Source: Phlebotomus papatasi (lineage: Eukaryota > Arthropoda > Insecta > Diptera > Psychodidae). From it: a DNA stretch of 64,000 nt. The translations under genes were made by a program, and so were the position numbers. The notes under the pieces were generated by a model, which saw nothing but the letters and a program-made list of their open reading frames with translations, made no database searches and was not told the origin of the DNA. This document shows, piece after piece, positions 31,717-43,605 of this stretch (its first letter is position 1; each line of letters begins with the position of its first letter). The stretch is from positions 66,288,712-66,352,711 of the forward strand of contig NC_077224.1 in assembly GCF_024763615.1 (NCBI RefSeq). The letters run 5' to 3'.

Positions 31717-33324
31717 ACCAATAGAACATTTTTACCTGTGCCATCCCTCGGCTTAGACCGCAAAAATTTAATGCTTCGCTTTGATCGAGAATAGCGACCG
31801 AAATTTCTAAATGACTTGAAAATTTGTGGAATGCTTTTGACACATTGATTGTACAATTTCTCGAAAAAAAATTATATCATGAAAACCACAAAAAATGTGT
31901 TTGACTGTCAAAAAATCACTTTTTAATTTATTTACCTTTGGTAAATGTCAATGAATTTCACTTTGAAATTGAAACTGACGAAAGGGAGGAAAGTAATTAG
32001 ATGAAAATCATTGTGTGTACTTTGATGAAGCTTTTGACGAATCCTTGCTGAGTAAATAATCCAAAATGTACTCCACTTAAAACACTAATGTGTAGAAGTG
32101 CCAGTAAGTGTTCCTATGAATTATGATAATCGTATTGAAATGCTGAAATAATGTGCAATTGAGCTAGGAAGACAATGTACTAATTCAAATATGTGTCTCT
32201 CTACTAGATCATAAGTGTATTTATGTGTGAATTGAATCCTGAAGAGAATGCACTCGAAGCCAAAACTTGAGTTCTAGCTGGTAGATTCTCTTCAAATTGC
32301 TTTATATACATACTTCTATATAACTATCAAAACTACATAAGAACTAGCGGAAGACGCCAAAAAATTTACTGCAGCATTTTCTCATATTGCTCGCGTGAGA
32401 GGATTGGTGACACATTTTTCAACATGTGTGTTCCACATTAGAATGTCTTATGAGAGTACAAAGAACCCACAGTATGGATACTTGATGGTTTATTTACTAT
32501 TCTGTATTCCTCAGACGGGTTTTAATTAATAAAGTGCCGACTGACGGACGTTTTTTACACTCGATACCATTTGATATCCACATGGCATATGATAGAGACG
32601 TCGAAGACAGATTTTTTTTGCCTGATTCAACTCAAAGCATCTCAGAGAGTGCACATTTCAACCATATGAAATGGTAAATTCTCAGAAGTTCTAAAGCAGC
32701 CTTTAATTGTTTAAGTGGCAGACTCTCTTTTTGTTCTTGAGAGTTCCACTTGAGTACATGTTTGTATTATTTTATTGTGCACAACAGAAGAGTTAATTGA
32801 AAATTTAGCAAATTGCACACAATGCATTTGAAGTATTTGTTTTTGAGGAGTCCGTTTTGCAACAATGCTTTTAACTTGGAGGAAATATTGTTTAAATTTG
32901 GTTTCTTTTGTAAATCAATTGATATCAATTAATTTTATATAGAAGTCTAAACAAAAATTATATTAGCTATCCTAGAAGTGATTTATATGATGAAAGTTAG
33001 AACGATTGCGTAAGAAACTAAAGGAACGAGCAAATCAAATACCTTACGAGATATCAATCTTTGCGTTCCACAAACTGGAGGGTGTGCGATTTATCGGACA
33101 ATTATTAACCCAGTAGATAGTCCTGCTCTTGAATTTCAATTCTACGATACTTCAAACCCCTACCCCAAAACGTATACACAAGATTATCGATGTTTTAGTG
33201 CTGCAGGGTAGGTAACATTTGGAATTCCGGACAAACCAATTTGGGAGTTCAAACCTTGATAATTCATTAAAACTATAGCAATTATACAATTTTAGAGTAC
33301 TTTTAAGATTATTTAAACGATTCA
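31717..33324. other. Non-coding, nothing recognised
   Basis: AT-rich DNA. No ORF above 60 codons resembles a protein. No structured repeat seen. Confidence 0.4.
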
Positions 33325-33517
33325 AGGTAAAGTACCCTCATTCGACCGGGTTTTTGAATGTTTGATGGTCAACTTCGTCAATTCCTATGAATTTGACACT
33401 GGTTCGTATTTATTCATGGAATAATTGACTTATTAATATTAGATCCAACGCAAAATATTATAGCAAATATAAATAAATTGAATAAATAAATTTACCGGCC
33501 GAGACGGTACTTTACCT
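33325..33517. mobile_element. MITE family B copy 2, decayed
   Basis: AGGTAAAGTACCCTCATTCG and GAGACGGTACTTTACCT are decayed ends of the family seen at 15201-15419. The interior GAATAATTGACTTATTAATA and GATCCAACGCAAAATATTA blocks match. The right flank is TA; the left is CA, consistent with one mutation. Confidence 0.8.
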
Positions 33518-33667
33518 TATTGTTAAGTTTTAAGAGATTTGTCTAAATTCTAAATTGAAATCTGTTTAGGATTCTATGTTGTTAAGAATTCCAAATTTTA
33601 CCCGACTTCAATGATTTAACATTAACCACTGCAGATAATTCACTTTAACGGAGTAATGGTTCTTTCA

Positions 33668-33790
33668 CTAAGAGAAAACCGAAAAAGTTATAATAACATT
33701 TTGGAAATGATAATTTTACCCTGAATTGTTGATCCGAAATCGGTGTAAATATTATGCTTTTTAGGTGTATTATGTGTTTAATGTGTATTA
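33668..33790. repeat. Partial inverted copy of MITE family G
   Basis: AGAGAAAACCGAAAAAGTTA, then ATCCGAAATCGGTGTAAATA, then TATGCTTTTTAGGTGTATT is the reverse complement of the right half of the element at 34011-34264, about 350 bp away. It is truncated after the centre. Confidence 0.65.
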
Positions 33791-34010
33791 TGTGACGGCG
33801 AGCATTTTACATTTTACAGTCAATGTGATTCTGCCCTAATGGAATTTTGTTCTTGAGAAAACCTGTCGTACAATTTCAATCTTGTCAAAGTTTTTAATTC
33901 AGTATTGATAAAATTTAAATTGTTTTCGAATTATTTTTTTACCACTTCAGTTAAAATTTTTTGACTTTAAATAAACTTTCCGAAACGCCAAGGCGAAACA
34001 AAATTGTGTA

Positions 34011-34264
34011 CACTGAGAAAAAAAGAGGGTGCGATTAACTTTTTTTCCTCATAACTTTAACACTTTTTAGGTGTAAAAATATATCAACATTTTTTAATGT
34101 TAATTTCACACCTTTTTAAGGGTAAAATTAAAATGAAAAAGGATAACTTTAACCCACAATACACCTAAAAAGCATAATATTTACACCGATTTCAGATCAA
34201 TACTCTAGGGTAAAATTAACATTTCCGGAACGTTTTTTTTTACTTTTTCGGATTTCTCTCAGTG
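34011..34264. mobile_element. MITE family G copy (CACTGAGAAA), 254 bp
   Basis: TA (34009-34010, 34265-34266) flanks CACTGAGAAAAAAA and TTTCTCTCAGTG. A second full copy lies at 51649-51904, inserted in another element, which fixes the boundaries. The inner AGGTGTAAAAATATAT and ACACCTTTTTAA form a further inverse pair. Tc1/mariner-type MITE. Confidence 0.85.
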
Positions 34265-34265
34265 T

Positions 34266-35954
34266 AATTATCATGAAGTTCATTTGCTTGTTTAAATTTT
34301 GTACTTTATTCCACCACTTCAAGGTTAAAGGTTTTATTCTATTTTTTCTGAGTCACTTTAGAGGATGTTGATTTGGCCTACATTACTGAAAAGTTACTGA
34401 TTAATTTAACTTATTTTGCGTTAAGTTTTAATAATAATAATTCGACAAAAAACTCTATGCTTATTTCCTAAGTTTTAAATAAAATAAAATCATTTGATTT
34501 AAGTTATTAAGTTATTTTTAAAGAAGCATCCACTGCATTGCATTAGAAATATAAAAATTACAGAGTTCTTAATCATATTTAGTATCCTTGCAACTTATTT
34601 AACGTGTTGTGTATATACTTCATCTCCAGCGAAGACTAAAAATTATCGCTCCTTTGAAATATGTATTTATTGTTCAAAATGTAAAAGACTGTATCAATTT
34701 CTGCCCCAGAGTGCTCCATTCCTATATAAATTGTATCTCAACATTCATATTAATTACAGCTTTAAAGCAGAAGAAGAGGCGGAGATTGGTTGTGGTTGCC
34801 GAAGAACAGAGCTTCCTGATTAAAATAAATGGCAAACTCTCTGATAATTCTGATTTCAATGCATACAAACCTTAATATAACTCTTATACGCAAAAGTAGC
34901 ACCATTCAGACTCAGGCTACCATCGATATCTCGTCGGAACAATTGCAGTGCGAGAAAGATGTGAAAAGGGCAAAAGTTAAGTCGTTTGGAAGTTCTGTAA
35001 TTGTAAAATAAAACTTGACTCAAGATTGAATTGTTACATAATTTGGTAAATGTCGCCGCTGAAAATTGAAAATGATTCACAATATTTCATTATGCTATTA
35101 GGGAAAATTTCCCATTGAGCTCTTGGAGAGAAAAAGTTGTCCCATTCCGTACAATTGTGAGAAAACTCTTAACTTTGTCACCCTCTCATGATTTTTCCAC
35201 ATTGCAAGAGTGTCAGTATTAAAAAGGTGCACAACACCGATCTAGAATCTCGAAATTAATTGGCTTGTCTCCAACTTTTTTTTCACTCCCCGTTCATCAG
35301 ACTTTCAGTTGATTATTTATATATTTTTTGTCTTTTTTTATTATTCAGCAAAATGGTTCTGCGAGAAAATTTAACATTACATTTTTCCTTTTTGACATTT
35401 TAATTGAATAAAAAAAAATAAAAATAGTTCACAATTTTGACAAAATGCGCTTCTTTCAACGCTAAATTAGTTTTATGGTTTCGACAGTCACTTAAGGAGA
35501 GAGACAGTCATAAAGTTTTTCAACAGTAGGTCGACTTTAATTTGTCAATAAGCGTCAGAATTTAAATAACAGACATATTTTTTTGAGTCAGAGAAAGGTT
35601 AATGAACGATTATACAATTTTGTTGTACCAATGAGAAGTCTGACTAATAGAAGTTTTTAAGCCAAAATTCTGAATTTACGAACTTACTATTTTTAATCAA
35701 AATCTACGGCAAGTGTAATATAATCCTTTTGTTTCCCAATAACTTGAAATTTAAGCCCTTTTAGCATCTAATGTTGTTTGTCGCATCGTTCGTGTGACAG
35801 TTACACAGATAGAGGTCAACCTATTAGAATTAGTCACTTTAGGTCTTTGAGGAATCCTCGTAATCATTTTAAAATCAACAAAATGACCATCATCACCTCT
35901 GTACAACCTATTTTCATGGAATATTTCGAGGGTTATCTTATGTGGTGGACATAC
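34266..35954. other. Non-coding, nothing recognised
   Basis: AT-rich DNA. The ORFs at 34609-34875 and 35778-35987 are short with no family match. No repeats seen by eye. Confidence 0.4.
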
Positions 35955-35958
35955 TTGC

Positions 35959-36485
35959 GACTTAAGCTGAGAGACAGCTTAACATAATTACAATCAAAAT
36001 GAATAGGGTAAGTGTGCCAAATTCCGGCCAGCTTGCAATTTCGACCACCTTTTTTGTTACTCGAATTTCTATGAACTTTTAGATTTTACGTACAGAGATT
36101 ATACAATGCAAAAGAATAATAAAAAATGTAGCTTCGACAAACGATATGTGACGTGAAAAAGATACTGGAAGAATTCCCGAAGGACAAGGAACAATGAAAA
36201 TGAAGGTGGCCGAAATAGGGTATCAAAGCTATGTCTATATTTTTATTCATTTTAAAATGTATTAAGAATGATTTTAGAATAAATAAAGACGGTAAACTCT
36301 TTACAAGGTTCCAAGCAACACTCTTACAAAAGAAATAATAAAAAAAACAAATTGTATTTAAAATACTACGTTTCAAACTTGAGACTTTGACGCTTGCATG
36401 CAACTATGCCGAAATTTGGCACACTTACCCTAGATAACATTTGCATCACTTTCTGATCAATCCGTCTCTCGACTTAAGCCGAGAA
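35959..36485. repeat. GACTTAAGC palindromic element interrupted by MITE family E
   Basis: The left arm GACTTAAGCTGAGAGACAGC and the right arm CCGTCTCTCGACTTAAGCCG are inverse ends. They are separated by MITE family E at 36006-36430. The right arm merges with the start of a second copy of the same palindromic family (CTTAAGCCGAGAAACGG). Confidence 0.65.
36006..36430. mobile_element. MITE family E copy 2, 425 bp
   Basis: Same ends as 23661-24086 (GGGTAAGTGTGCCAAATTCC and TTTGGCACACTTACCC), TA at 36004-36005 and 36431-36432, same interior order. The copies differ by scattered substitutions. It sits inside a GACTTAAGC-type palindrome, so it is the younger insertion. Confidence 0.9.
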
Positions 36486-36494
36486 ACGGTTTAT

Positions 36495-37330
36495 AGTAAG
36501 GTGGGGTAACTGGATCGTTTTCCGAAGAGTACTACTTAGACGCTTGTTTTTGGACTGATGAAATTGTTTTTTACTTCTTCTAAATCCATAGAATTATTCA
36601 CTGTTTTATTCAGAAACATAATATAAAAAATTATCAAAAATATTTAAGAAAATTTATAAAATAATTATAATACTGAAATAAATTAGCATGCACTATGTGG
36701 ATGGCCTCTTCGCTAATTAGCTCAAATGGTCTTTTAATTGGATCACTCAATTTACAAGTATATTAGAACGAGAAAATAATTTTTTATTACATTTTTAATT
36801 TTTTTTTTGGATTATTTCATTTAATATTTAAAGTGAACGGTAATCTTTGATGTGGTATCATTTTTATGAACAACCATTGGAGGAATAAGTTCGCCAGTAG
36901 CAGACACCAGGAACAATGTTGTGGCACATTCCTTCGGTCCAGAATTTTTAAGAGCTGGCACAACACGTGAACCTTTTCTGGACAATACATTCCGTCTTCT
37001 GGTGTCAAAAAAGGCACTTTCCCTTTTAATTAAACCTTTGGATTCAAAATATTTTTTATTTAAGGAAATAAACAATAAATGTTTTCAATCAATCAGCTGT
37101 CATTAGAGAAAATATCTCTGCAAGAAAATTTTAATTACAGAATCCAGCTGGCACAAGTTTGAAATGAGTCGATTACACTCACTTATTTAATGGATAAAAA
37201 TATTATTTTTGCTTTTTCTCAAAGTTGAATAGTTATATTATGTTACTGTAGTGACTATATTACGGAAATAAAAATAAAAATATTATTTTAAGTGGATTTT
37301 ATCTAGATAGCGTAGTCATAACGATCCACA
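36495..37330. mobile_element. Decayed pogo-like DNA transposon, family F copy 2
   Basis: It contains a minus-strand transposase fragment (36821-37075) and shares outer blocks with 26205-26950 (TTTTTGGACTGATGAAAT near its left edge, GAATAGTTATATTATGTTA near its right). It seems to interrupt a GACTTAAGC-type element, whose matching arm CGTCTCTCTGCTTGAGTCG appears at about 37428-37446. The ends are not precise. Confidence 0.55.
36821..37075 (-). pseudogene. pogo/Tigger-like DDE transposase fragment
   Basis: The 84-codon minus-strand frame contains RNVLSRKGSRVVPALKNS, then KECATTLFLVSATGELIPPM, then VVHKND. This matches the part of pogo/Tigger/CENP-B-like DDE_1 transposases just after the first catalytic Asp, a VL.RRGS..V segment followed by a core strand and IPPM. 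The first Asp region, the rest of the core and the DNA-binding domain are missing. It is a small remnant. Confidence 0.7.
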
Positions 37331-37446
37331 TAGCAAAGCGCTCAGATTAGCACACTTGACAGTAGTTATTGGGAAACTGATGAGAATTTAGTTAAATATT
37401 AATTTTTTGATTATAATTACGTTAAACCGTCTCTCTGCTTGAGTCG

Positions 37447-39299
37447 TAAATGTGTTCAGCATATTAAGTTAATTGATTCTTTGATATCAATAAAATATCT
37501 GATACTTTTAGCAAAATTACTTAAGGTTGAATTTCGTAGTATACATAGCTCATACTGTATTACAGAGATTTTTAATTTTTTTCGTTCTTCTTTTAGTGTA
37601 ACGAAAAACTCATTATGTTACACCTAAAATAGTAGGTGTTAAGAATCTCACCTAATATATGTACCGTCCATGAGATTGAGATTGTGTCCCTGTAATAACT
37701 AATGAGCGATACGTTAATTTCTTTACAAAGTAAAATCCTAAATATTCTGTTATTTGAACATATTTTTCTAAATATACCGTTTGAGATCCTTTGGATCCTA
37801 CTTGTCCGCTTGAGGGATTGAAAAACAACCCAAAAGGAAAAAGATTAAGTTTCTGAAAATAAACAAATTGAAGTTCTATATAAATTCTTGCTTTCTTTGC
37901 CTTCAGTAATATAGACGCGCAGTTGCGAAAGGATTCATAAGAAAAAGTTTCTACCTCGCAAATTCTCTCAAAGTACCCATCCTATTGAGAAATTCTCACA
38001 ATCATATTTTTCTGGTCTTAAGATGTATCAAAAGAAAGTTTATGCAATATAAAGCTATTTATTTCACAATTCCGGAAAAATATTTTCCTTCTACAGTCTG
38101 CTACTATGGAAAGAAAACTCAATGCCCCAAAATAAGTTATTTTTTGCTAATTTTTTTCCTTCATGTTTCCTCTACGACTTCTTTCATTGGAAAATATATC
38201 CTTTACCCTTCGGAAAAAGGACTTACAACATGAGATATTTGTGGGATAAAGTGAGGGTTTTGAGGCTTTCTATTTAAGATTGTACTGTACAATACAAAAT
38301 AAGATGACGCATCGTTTTTTTTTGCGGTGGGTTATCTCTGGGAAGGAGAAAGTTGAAAAGTCATGTAGGAATCCCAAAATACTCCCAACGTCAATCCATT
38401 TAAATTAAAGGTGCCCCATTTGCATGATCTCTTACGAACTTGCTCTTGAGTAGATTTTAGAAGGTTTGCTCCCCATTTAATTTTCCCCAATTTTGATTAA
38501 TAGGAGGGTATTCGGGATTGGTGAGGAAATAAATCAGTCTGACCATAATACCTTAAGGTTGTAGATTATGTTGATTTTCACCAATTAGGTGGAAATTTAA
38601 TTTTGAACTTTATTGAAATACTTTAAGGTTGCCGTGGTGTCAATACCACTATTAATATTTACGTCTTCGCTATTATCAGAAATTATATTTTTATCAAATT
38701 GATATAGATACAAAGCAAGATGATAAAAAGGATTACAGCTCTTTTTCAGATAGAAAATTCAAAACATTAATACACTAACAACGGCACAGCGAATTTTGAT
38801 GATCAAAGCGAGAACTGTCCTAATGATTCGTCTAGATTTGCATTTAGAATTCCACAGTCGAGAACAATCGAACATTCCCAGAGTGCTCGTTCTCAAAAGC
38901 ATCAATCCTCAGATTAATCAAGTATATTTAGCGGTCCAACTCGAAACGGCTCACGTGCTATGCTTTGAGCTTTTCGTATTTTTTTCTAATTCTTTTTCTT
39001 ACTAATTCACAACCAATTTTAACTGATTAAAATATCACACAAAATAGCGTAGGAATTGCATTATTTAATTTATAGTTTTTTTTATTTTAATTTATATTTT
39101 GCAAATGGTTGAGAATAGATTCAGATTTGTTAGTCAATTTTTAATCGATCTTGACAAATCGTTACCAAAATTCTAAGGCGTTTTCGTTCTAAGGTATTGA
39201 TAATATGTGAAATATATTAAAAAATAATATTATTATAATTGTTTTTTATTTTGATGTATAGGGTTTTTATTGACATTTTGTACATCGTTCAGTTTACAA
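37447..39299. other. Non-coding, traces of repeat family A
   Basis: No gene recognised. Around 39005-39175, fragments such as CAACCAATTTTAACTGATTA and TTTTTAATCGATCTTGACAA look like worn repeat family A. The ORF at 37985-38233 (82 codons) has no known motif. Confidence 0.35.
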
Positions 39300-39436
39300 T
39301 TTTTTTTTTGGTTTACGGTGTGTCGCTTCAGACGTTGAAGAGACATCGGGCAGGACTTGAACTCAAAATTGTGACAGTCGAGTCGAGGGTCATACCGCCC
39401 AAAAGCTGAACGCTCTTACCAATTGCACCACCATTC
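39300..39436 (-). repeat. tRNA-derived SINE candidate
   Basis: Read on the minus strand, it opens with GGTGGTGCAATTGGTAAGAG, which fits an RNA polymerase III A box. About 50 nt later it shows GAGTTCAAGTCC, a good B box. A short unrelated part follows and ends in an A run (T run on the + strand at about 39299-39309). Head with A/B boxes, body and A tail are the SINE layout. The tRNA-like fold is not canonical, so it is not a tRNA gene. Confidence 0.6.
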
Positions 39437-39629
39437 AAAAATAGATTTGAAAAATCGTATGATCCCTTTTCCAAGCATAAAAAATATGGAGGGTGGGGGC
39501 TGCAAATCTCAAGTCACTATTTCTTATTGACCATAACTTCTGGTTCTCAAAAATGATCTGATACGTGCACTAAGTGTATTAAAGCGTGTGTTCTTGGATA
39601 GTGGGAGGAAGAAACGAGATCTAGATCTA

Positions 39630-39775
39630 GTCATCTCGCTCATTCTCTTGGGAAATTTTGAGAACATGTTTACAAACTAAAGTTATTGTGCGCTGGTCAT
39701 TAAAATTTGCATAATGCCCAGCGCACAATAACTTTTATTTTGTATACATGTTTTGACATTTCAATGAGAGTGAAT
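39630..39775. repeat. Palindrome with an 18-bp perfect hairpin core
   Basis: The core stem AAAGTTATTGTGCGCTGG (39679-39696) pairs perfectly with CCAGCGCACAATAACTTT (39718-39735) around a 21-nt loop. Outer arms remain partly inverse (ACATGTTTACAAACT versus TTTTGTATACATGTTTTG). It is a foldback element or small hairpin RNA candidate. Confidence 0.75.
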
Positions 39776-39793
39776 GAAACCAAGATCTAGTCA

Positions 39794-39871
39794 TCTCACT
39801 CTCTCTTACATGAAATTTTGAAAACATGTTTATCTCACTCTCTCTTACATGAAATTTTGAAAACATGTTTA
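39794..39871. repeat. Two tandem 39-bp copies
   Basis: TCTCACTCTCTCTTACATGA plus 19 more bases is repeated exactly at 39794-39832 and 39833-39871. It duplicates the outer arm of the neighbouring palindrome, and it explains a repeated peptide in a spurious minus-strand ORF. Confidence 0.9.
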
Positions 39872-40058
39872 CAAACAAAATTTCTTGTCCGTTACGCATA
39901 ATATTGCTCTTTCCTCGATAAAGTTCGAGCAATAATAAAATTAAATCAATGAAATAAGTTCGTTTCTATTCGAAAAAATCCAGCTGGGTTATAGACTTTT
40001 CCATTTTTTTTTAATTGCATTTGCATCTATACAAGTAATTTCATTTCTTGTAATATTA

Positions 40059-41020
40059 AAAAAGTCGTCTGCCTTCAAACGAAAAATGGAGTTCCAAATT
40101 TAAGATTTTTTTCTGAAGAATCCACAAAATGGATTTTATTTTCTACTACACCAAAAAATTCTCTTGTTCATTCAGCGTATATGCTTACCTCATTTAGCAT
40201 TTACAAGTCCTCAGTTTTTCCTTCTGAGGAAATTAAAAAAGTGATGTCGATTTGTATGAAGGCAGCTGGCATAGTCTGCCTTCAAACGCGAGGCAGCTAC
40301 CTTTAAATGTTTTTTTTTCATTGAGAATATTGAATCAATAAAACTAAATGGGCTATAAATGAATAGGTTGAAGCCTAACGCACTCACTAAAATCATCACT
40401 GCAGTCAAAAGACATTAAACAATAACTTTTCTTCACATTTTTCTGAAGAACTGTTTTGCACTTGAAAATTTGGAAGAAAAAGCCATTGAAGTTGACAATT
40501 GTCAACTTGAAACATCCCGGCCGGAGCAAGATAGCAGGTTATAAGTATTTGTATGACGTTCGTCAGAGAAAAGTAGGAGTTCGATTTCACATGTTTTGAT
40601 GTATGGAAAGATAGGATTTAAAGGCACACGACATTAGCATTTAAAGGCTGCTGCAGGGTGATATTTGCAAATTTTTGCCACCCACAAAAATTGTGTCATC
40701 TGAACCAAAATGTATTAACAGAAATATTAAGCCTGATTAACCTTCTATGTGTCACAATGGAAGATTTATTTGTAAAATGATTTTTACTATGAAAAATCAC
40801 ATGATTTGTGGAACATCAAAATTACAGTTTAGAGCTCATTTTCATTTTTTTTTTATCTAGCATCTAGGAAATAGGAGCTAGGCTCTCCATTTTTTGATGA
40901 CTTGTGAGGGTGATGGATGATGGACCTAATAGTTAATAGAATTTAATTTATGCTTTTGAGAACAACGAAAAAATCGCAACATTTGAAGGCTGCTGCATTT
41001 AAAGGCAGACGACTTTCCCC
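40059..41020. mobile_element. TA-flanked element family H copy 1, about 960 bp
   Basis: The right end CTGCATTTAAAGGCAGACGA, then CTTTCCCC, is followed by TA (41021-41022). The left end (AAAGTCGTCTGCCTTCAAAC) has lost its outer bases. The whole is an inverted copy of 53270-54250, sharing blocks such as GACTTGTGAGG and TAAATCTTCCATTG-like segments. Multiple TGCCTTxAAA-type units occur at both ends. No transposase. Confidence 0.75.
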
Positions 41021-41022
41021 TA

Positions 41023-42972
41023 TGTCTTTTTCAGTTTCGATTTTGATTTTATTTAAGTGCTGGCTTCCAGTTATTTATCCATTTATTAATCTTAAGATAA
41101 TCAATATTTTTATAATTACCCAAGTGTTGAACAAAATTCTGAATACTTAATAACACTATCTTGATAATTGCTCCTGTCACTTTCGATAGTGCTTAGAAAA
41201 AAAAATTAAAAGTAATTTGCAGAGTATTGCAAAAACCACAGCGAAGAGCTAATCACAATTAACGCCTTACTCTCTGTGGGGGAGTTTTTCGTGCTATTTG
41301 GCAAACGAGGACTATGTGGTGAGACTCAACATTCTAATTAAGGAGTTTTTGTGTATTTGCTCCAACACTGCGGCGGTGGGCAAAAAACAAGCAAAATGCA
41401 TTATGTGAAAATGTATAAGTAGAAAACTATGAAATGTAAAATCATCATACGTCACTCCTTTGTCAGTTAAACATATTTGCACGGTATTGTTGTATGATTT
41501 CTGGAGAATCGCAAAAACAAACTCGCAAAATCCCACACGAAAATGCATCGTGAAATTCGGGAAGCCAAATACCTACCCAACATGTTGGAAGTTTTGAAAT
41601 GAAAACAACCCTTTCCTGTGAGTAGGAGAGCAAACTTTTGATTAAATAATCAATATGGAGATTAATTATAATTTACTAATTACAATTTGCAGAAATCTGC
41701 AAAGTTTCTAGATTCTTGGGGCAATGCAAATTATCACGTGAAATACTCAAATGCAATTTAAGTGAAATCTATATTTCGATACTGAATTAATATTCTCATT
41801 TTCATTCACAATTTGAATGTATATTTTAACATCTTTCATATGAAAATGTTTAATTGCACTCTGATATACTTTTAGCAACATCACAACACATTTGCATATT
41901 ATTGATTTGAATATGGTGCCTTTGCTTTTGTAGCACAACTTTAGTTTGTTAATCCTATGTTCTAGAAGATAAATTGAATATCTTAGCGCACCCACAACAT
42001 GAGAATTTCAATCGATGATACTGTAATTGCTATCTTCAGCAAATGACGTTCTTTACCCTGTTTCTTCATGAAATGTTCACAAACACACTCATAAAGTTAC
42101 ACAGTAAATCAGAAAATCCGGTGTAATAGGTTTTTATTACTGATAGAATCTGTAACAAACTGACAAGAAATTGTTTCGTAATGATACAATTATCAATACT
42201 CAATGTTAAGTAAATTGTTAATCATATTTATCAGTCTCAATTGAAAATTTAATCAAACTGGAAGATATTATTCGTCGAAATTGGTAAAAATTAGTGCAAA
42301 TTGTAGTGTATTTAGTATATCTTGTGAGTATTAAAGTACTAGAAGTAATAAGATCTATCAGAGAGAGATAACCCTAAAGAACTTCCGCCAATTTCAATGT
42401 ACATAAAGTCTAGAATAAAGAGCAAGTGCCTGCTAGAAATCGACCGTAACCATACCAAGTCAAGTAAAATAAAGTCTAAGCCACTACAGTTTGTCTCTTA
42501 ATAAATGGTACTTTACTAATAACAATAAAGTATGCTAGAAAGTGATTACAGTAACTTAGATATTGGTTCAACTAATTGACGAAAATGGTTGTAGTTCCGT
42601 CTAAAGACGGTACCTTATGTTCGAAATCGATAAAATAACCCAGGAGTTTTAGTAAACATGTCATTTTTCTGTTTAGATTTTTGAATCACTTAAAATTTGT
42701 TCAAATCAGTTTAAACGGTTCAAACTAATTATTTGCTAAGCTTTTAAATCGTCCCAACATTGTCCAGATCGGTTGAAAAATACGTGTTTAGAGAAGTCTG
42801 AACAAATGATCTACAATTAAACTTATAGACAATTGGTTAAGGTTATTAAGGTATGTGAACAAAATGTTTGCCATAACATTGCTTTAGTACTCGAGCTGCA
42901 CAGAGAGATCAGTATATATAATCCTTCGATTTTGAGTTATCTAAGACCGTCTTCTAAGACCGTCTTCAGACT
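41023..42972. other. Non-coding, nothing recognised
   Basis: AT-rich DNA with no gene or clear repeat. The ORFs at 41312-41548 and 41747-41995 have no known motif. Confidence 0.4.
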
Positions 42973-43330
42973 CTTCAGACTAGAGGCTTATGCCCTAGGC
43001 ACACTATCGACTTAAGCCGAGAGACAACTTAGTGGAAAATGATGGAAATGTAGTTTAACCATTATTTCTAATATAATCACGCTAAGTCGTCTCTCGGCTA
43101 ATCCTCAAGTCTGTCAAGGCCCTTAGCCTAGTTTTCGACGGTCTCAAAATCATAAATAGCAACCAATTTAATTTGTTCTTCGGATTCAAATAGATTAATT
43201 ATCCTTAATAGTCCATTTCTAAGGCAAAATTTTCCAAAAGTTTTCGATTGATAAGAAATTAGAGAAGTTAAGCCCTATAGCAAAGCCTTAGGTCTGATGC
43301 CCCCGTATAAGGAAGTCGTATTTTGGTAGA
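42973..43330. repeat. Dispersed repeat family C copy 2, interrupted
   Basis: It starts TCTTCAGACTCTTCAGACTA, is broken by a small palindromic element (about 43008-43115), and resumes CTTAGCCTAGTTTTCGACGG, then GGTCTCAAAATCATAAATAG, as at 15577-15790. It is followed to about 43560 by GTCACGCTGTTTGTCTGTCC and GTCTAGAAGCCAATAGG, also seen near 63690-63770. Confidence 0.6.
43008..43115. mobile_element. Small GACTTAAGCCGAGAGAC palindromic element, about 108 bp
   Basis: The left arm GACTTAAGCCGAGAGACAAC plus TTAGTG and the right arm CGCTAAGTCGTCTCTCGGCT are inverse with a few changes. It interrupts repeat family C. Related arms bound the nested stack at 35959-37446. Confidence 0.7.
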
Positions 43331-43605
43331 ATATTGGAAATCTGAAGTATTGAGGTTTTTAACGTCACGCTGTTTGTCTGTCCGTCCGTCTCTAAGGCCA
43401 TTACCACGTCTAGAAGCCAATAGGTTAGAGATAGAGACTTGGGACCTCCGCGGGACCCCCCATAAGTCGACCCTGAGTCTATTAACATTCCCCTTATTTT
43501 CCCTCCACCCGTCATCTTCCCTTCCAATACAATGTTTTTGGGAATTGCTCGAAAATGTTTGGTGAAATATTCATTTTTGGATACGTTTTGGGGTTTATCT
43601 ACACA

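Noticed and set aside
39353..39430. A true tRNA gene on the minus strand
   Set aside because: A and B boxes are present, but the acceptor and anticodon arms do not pair properly and an A tail follows, so SINE is the better call.
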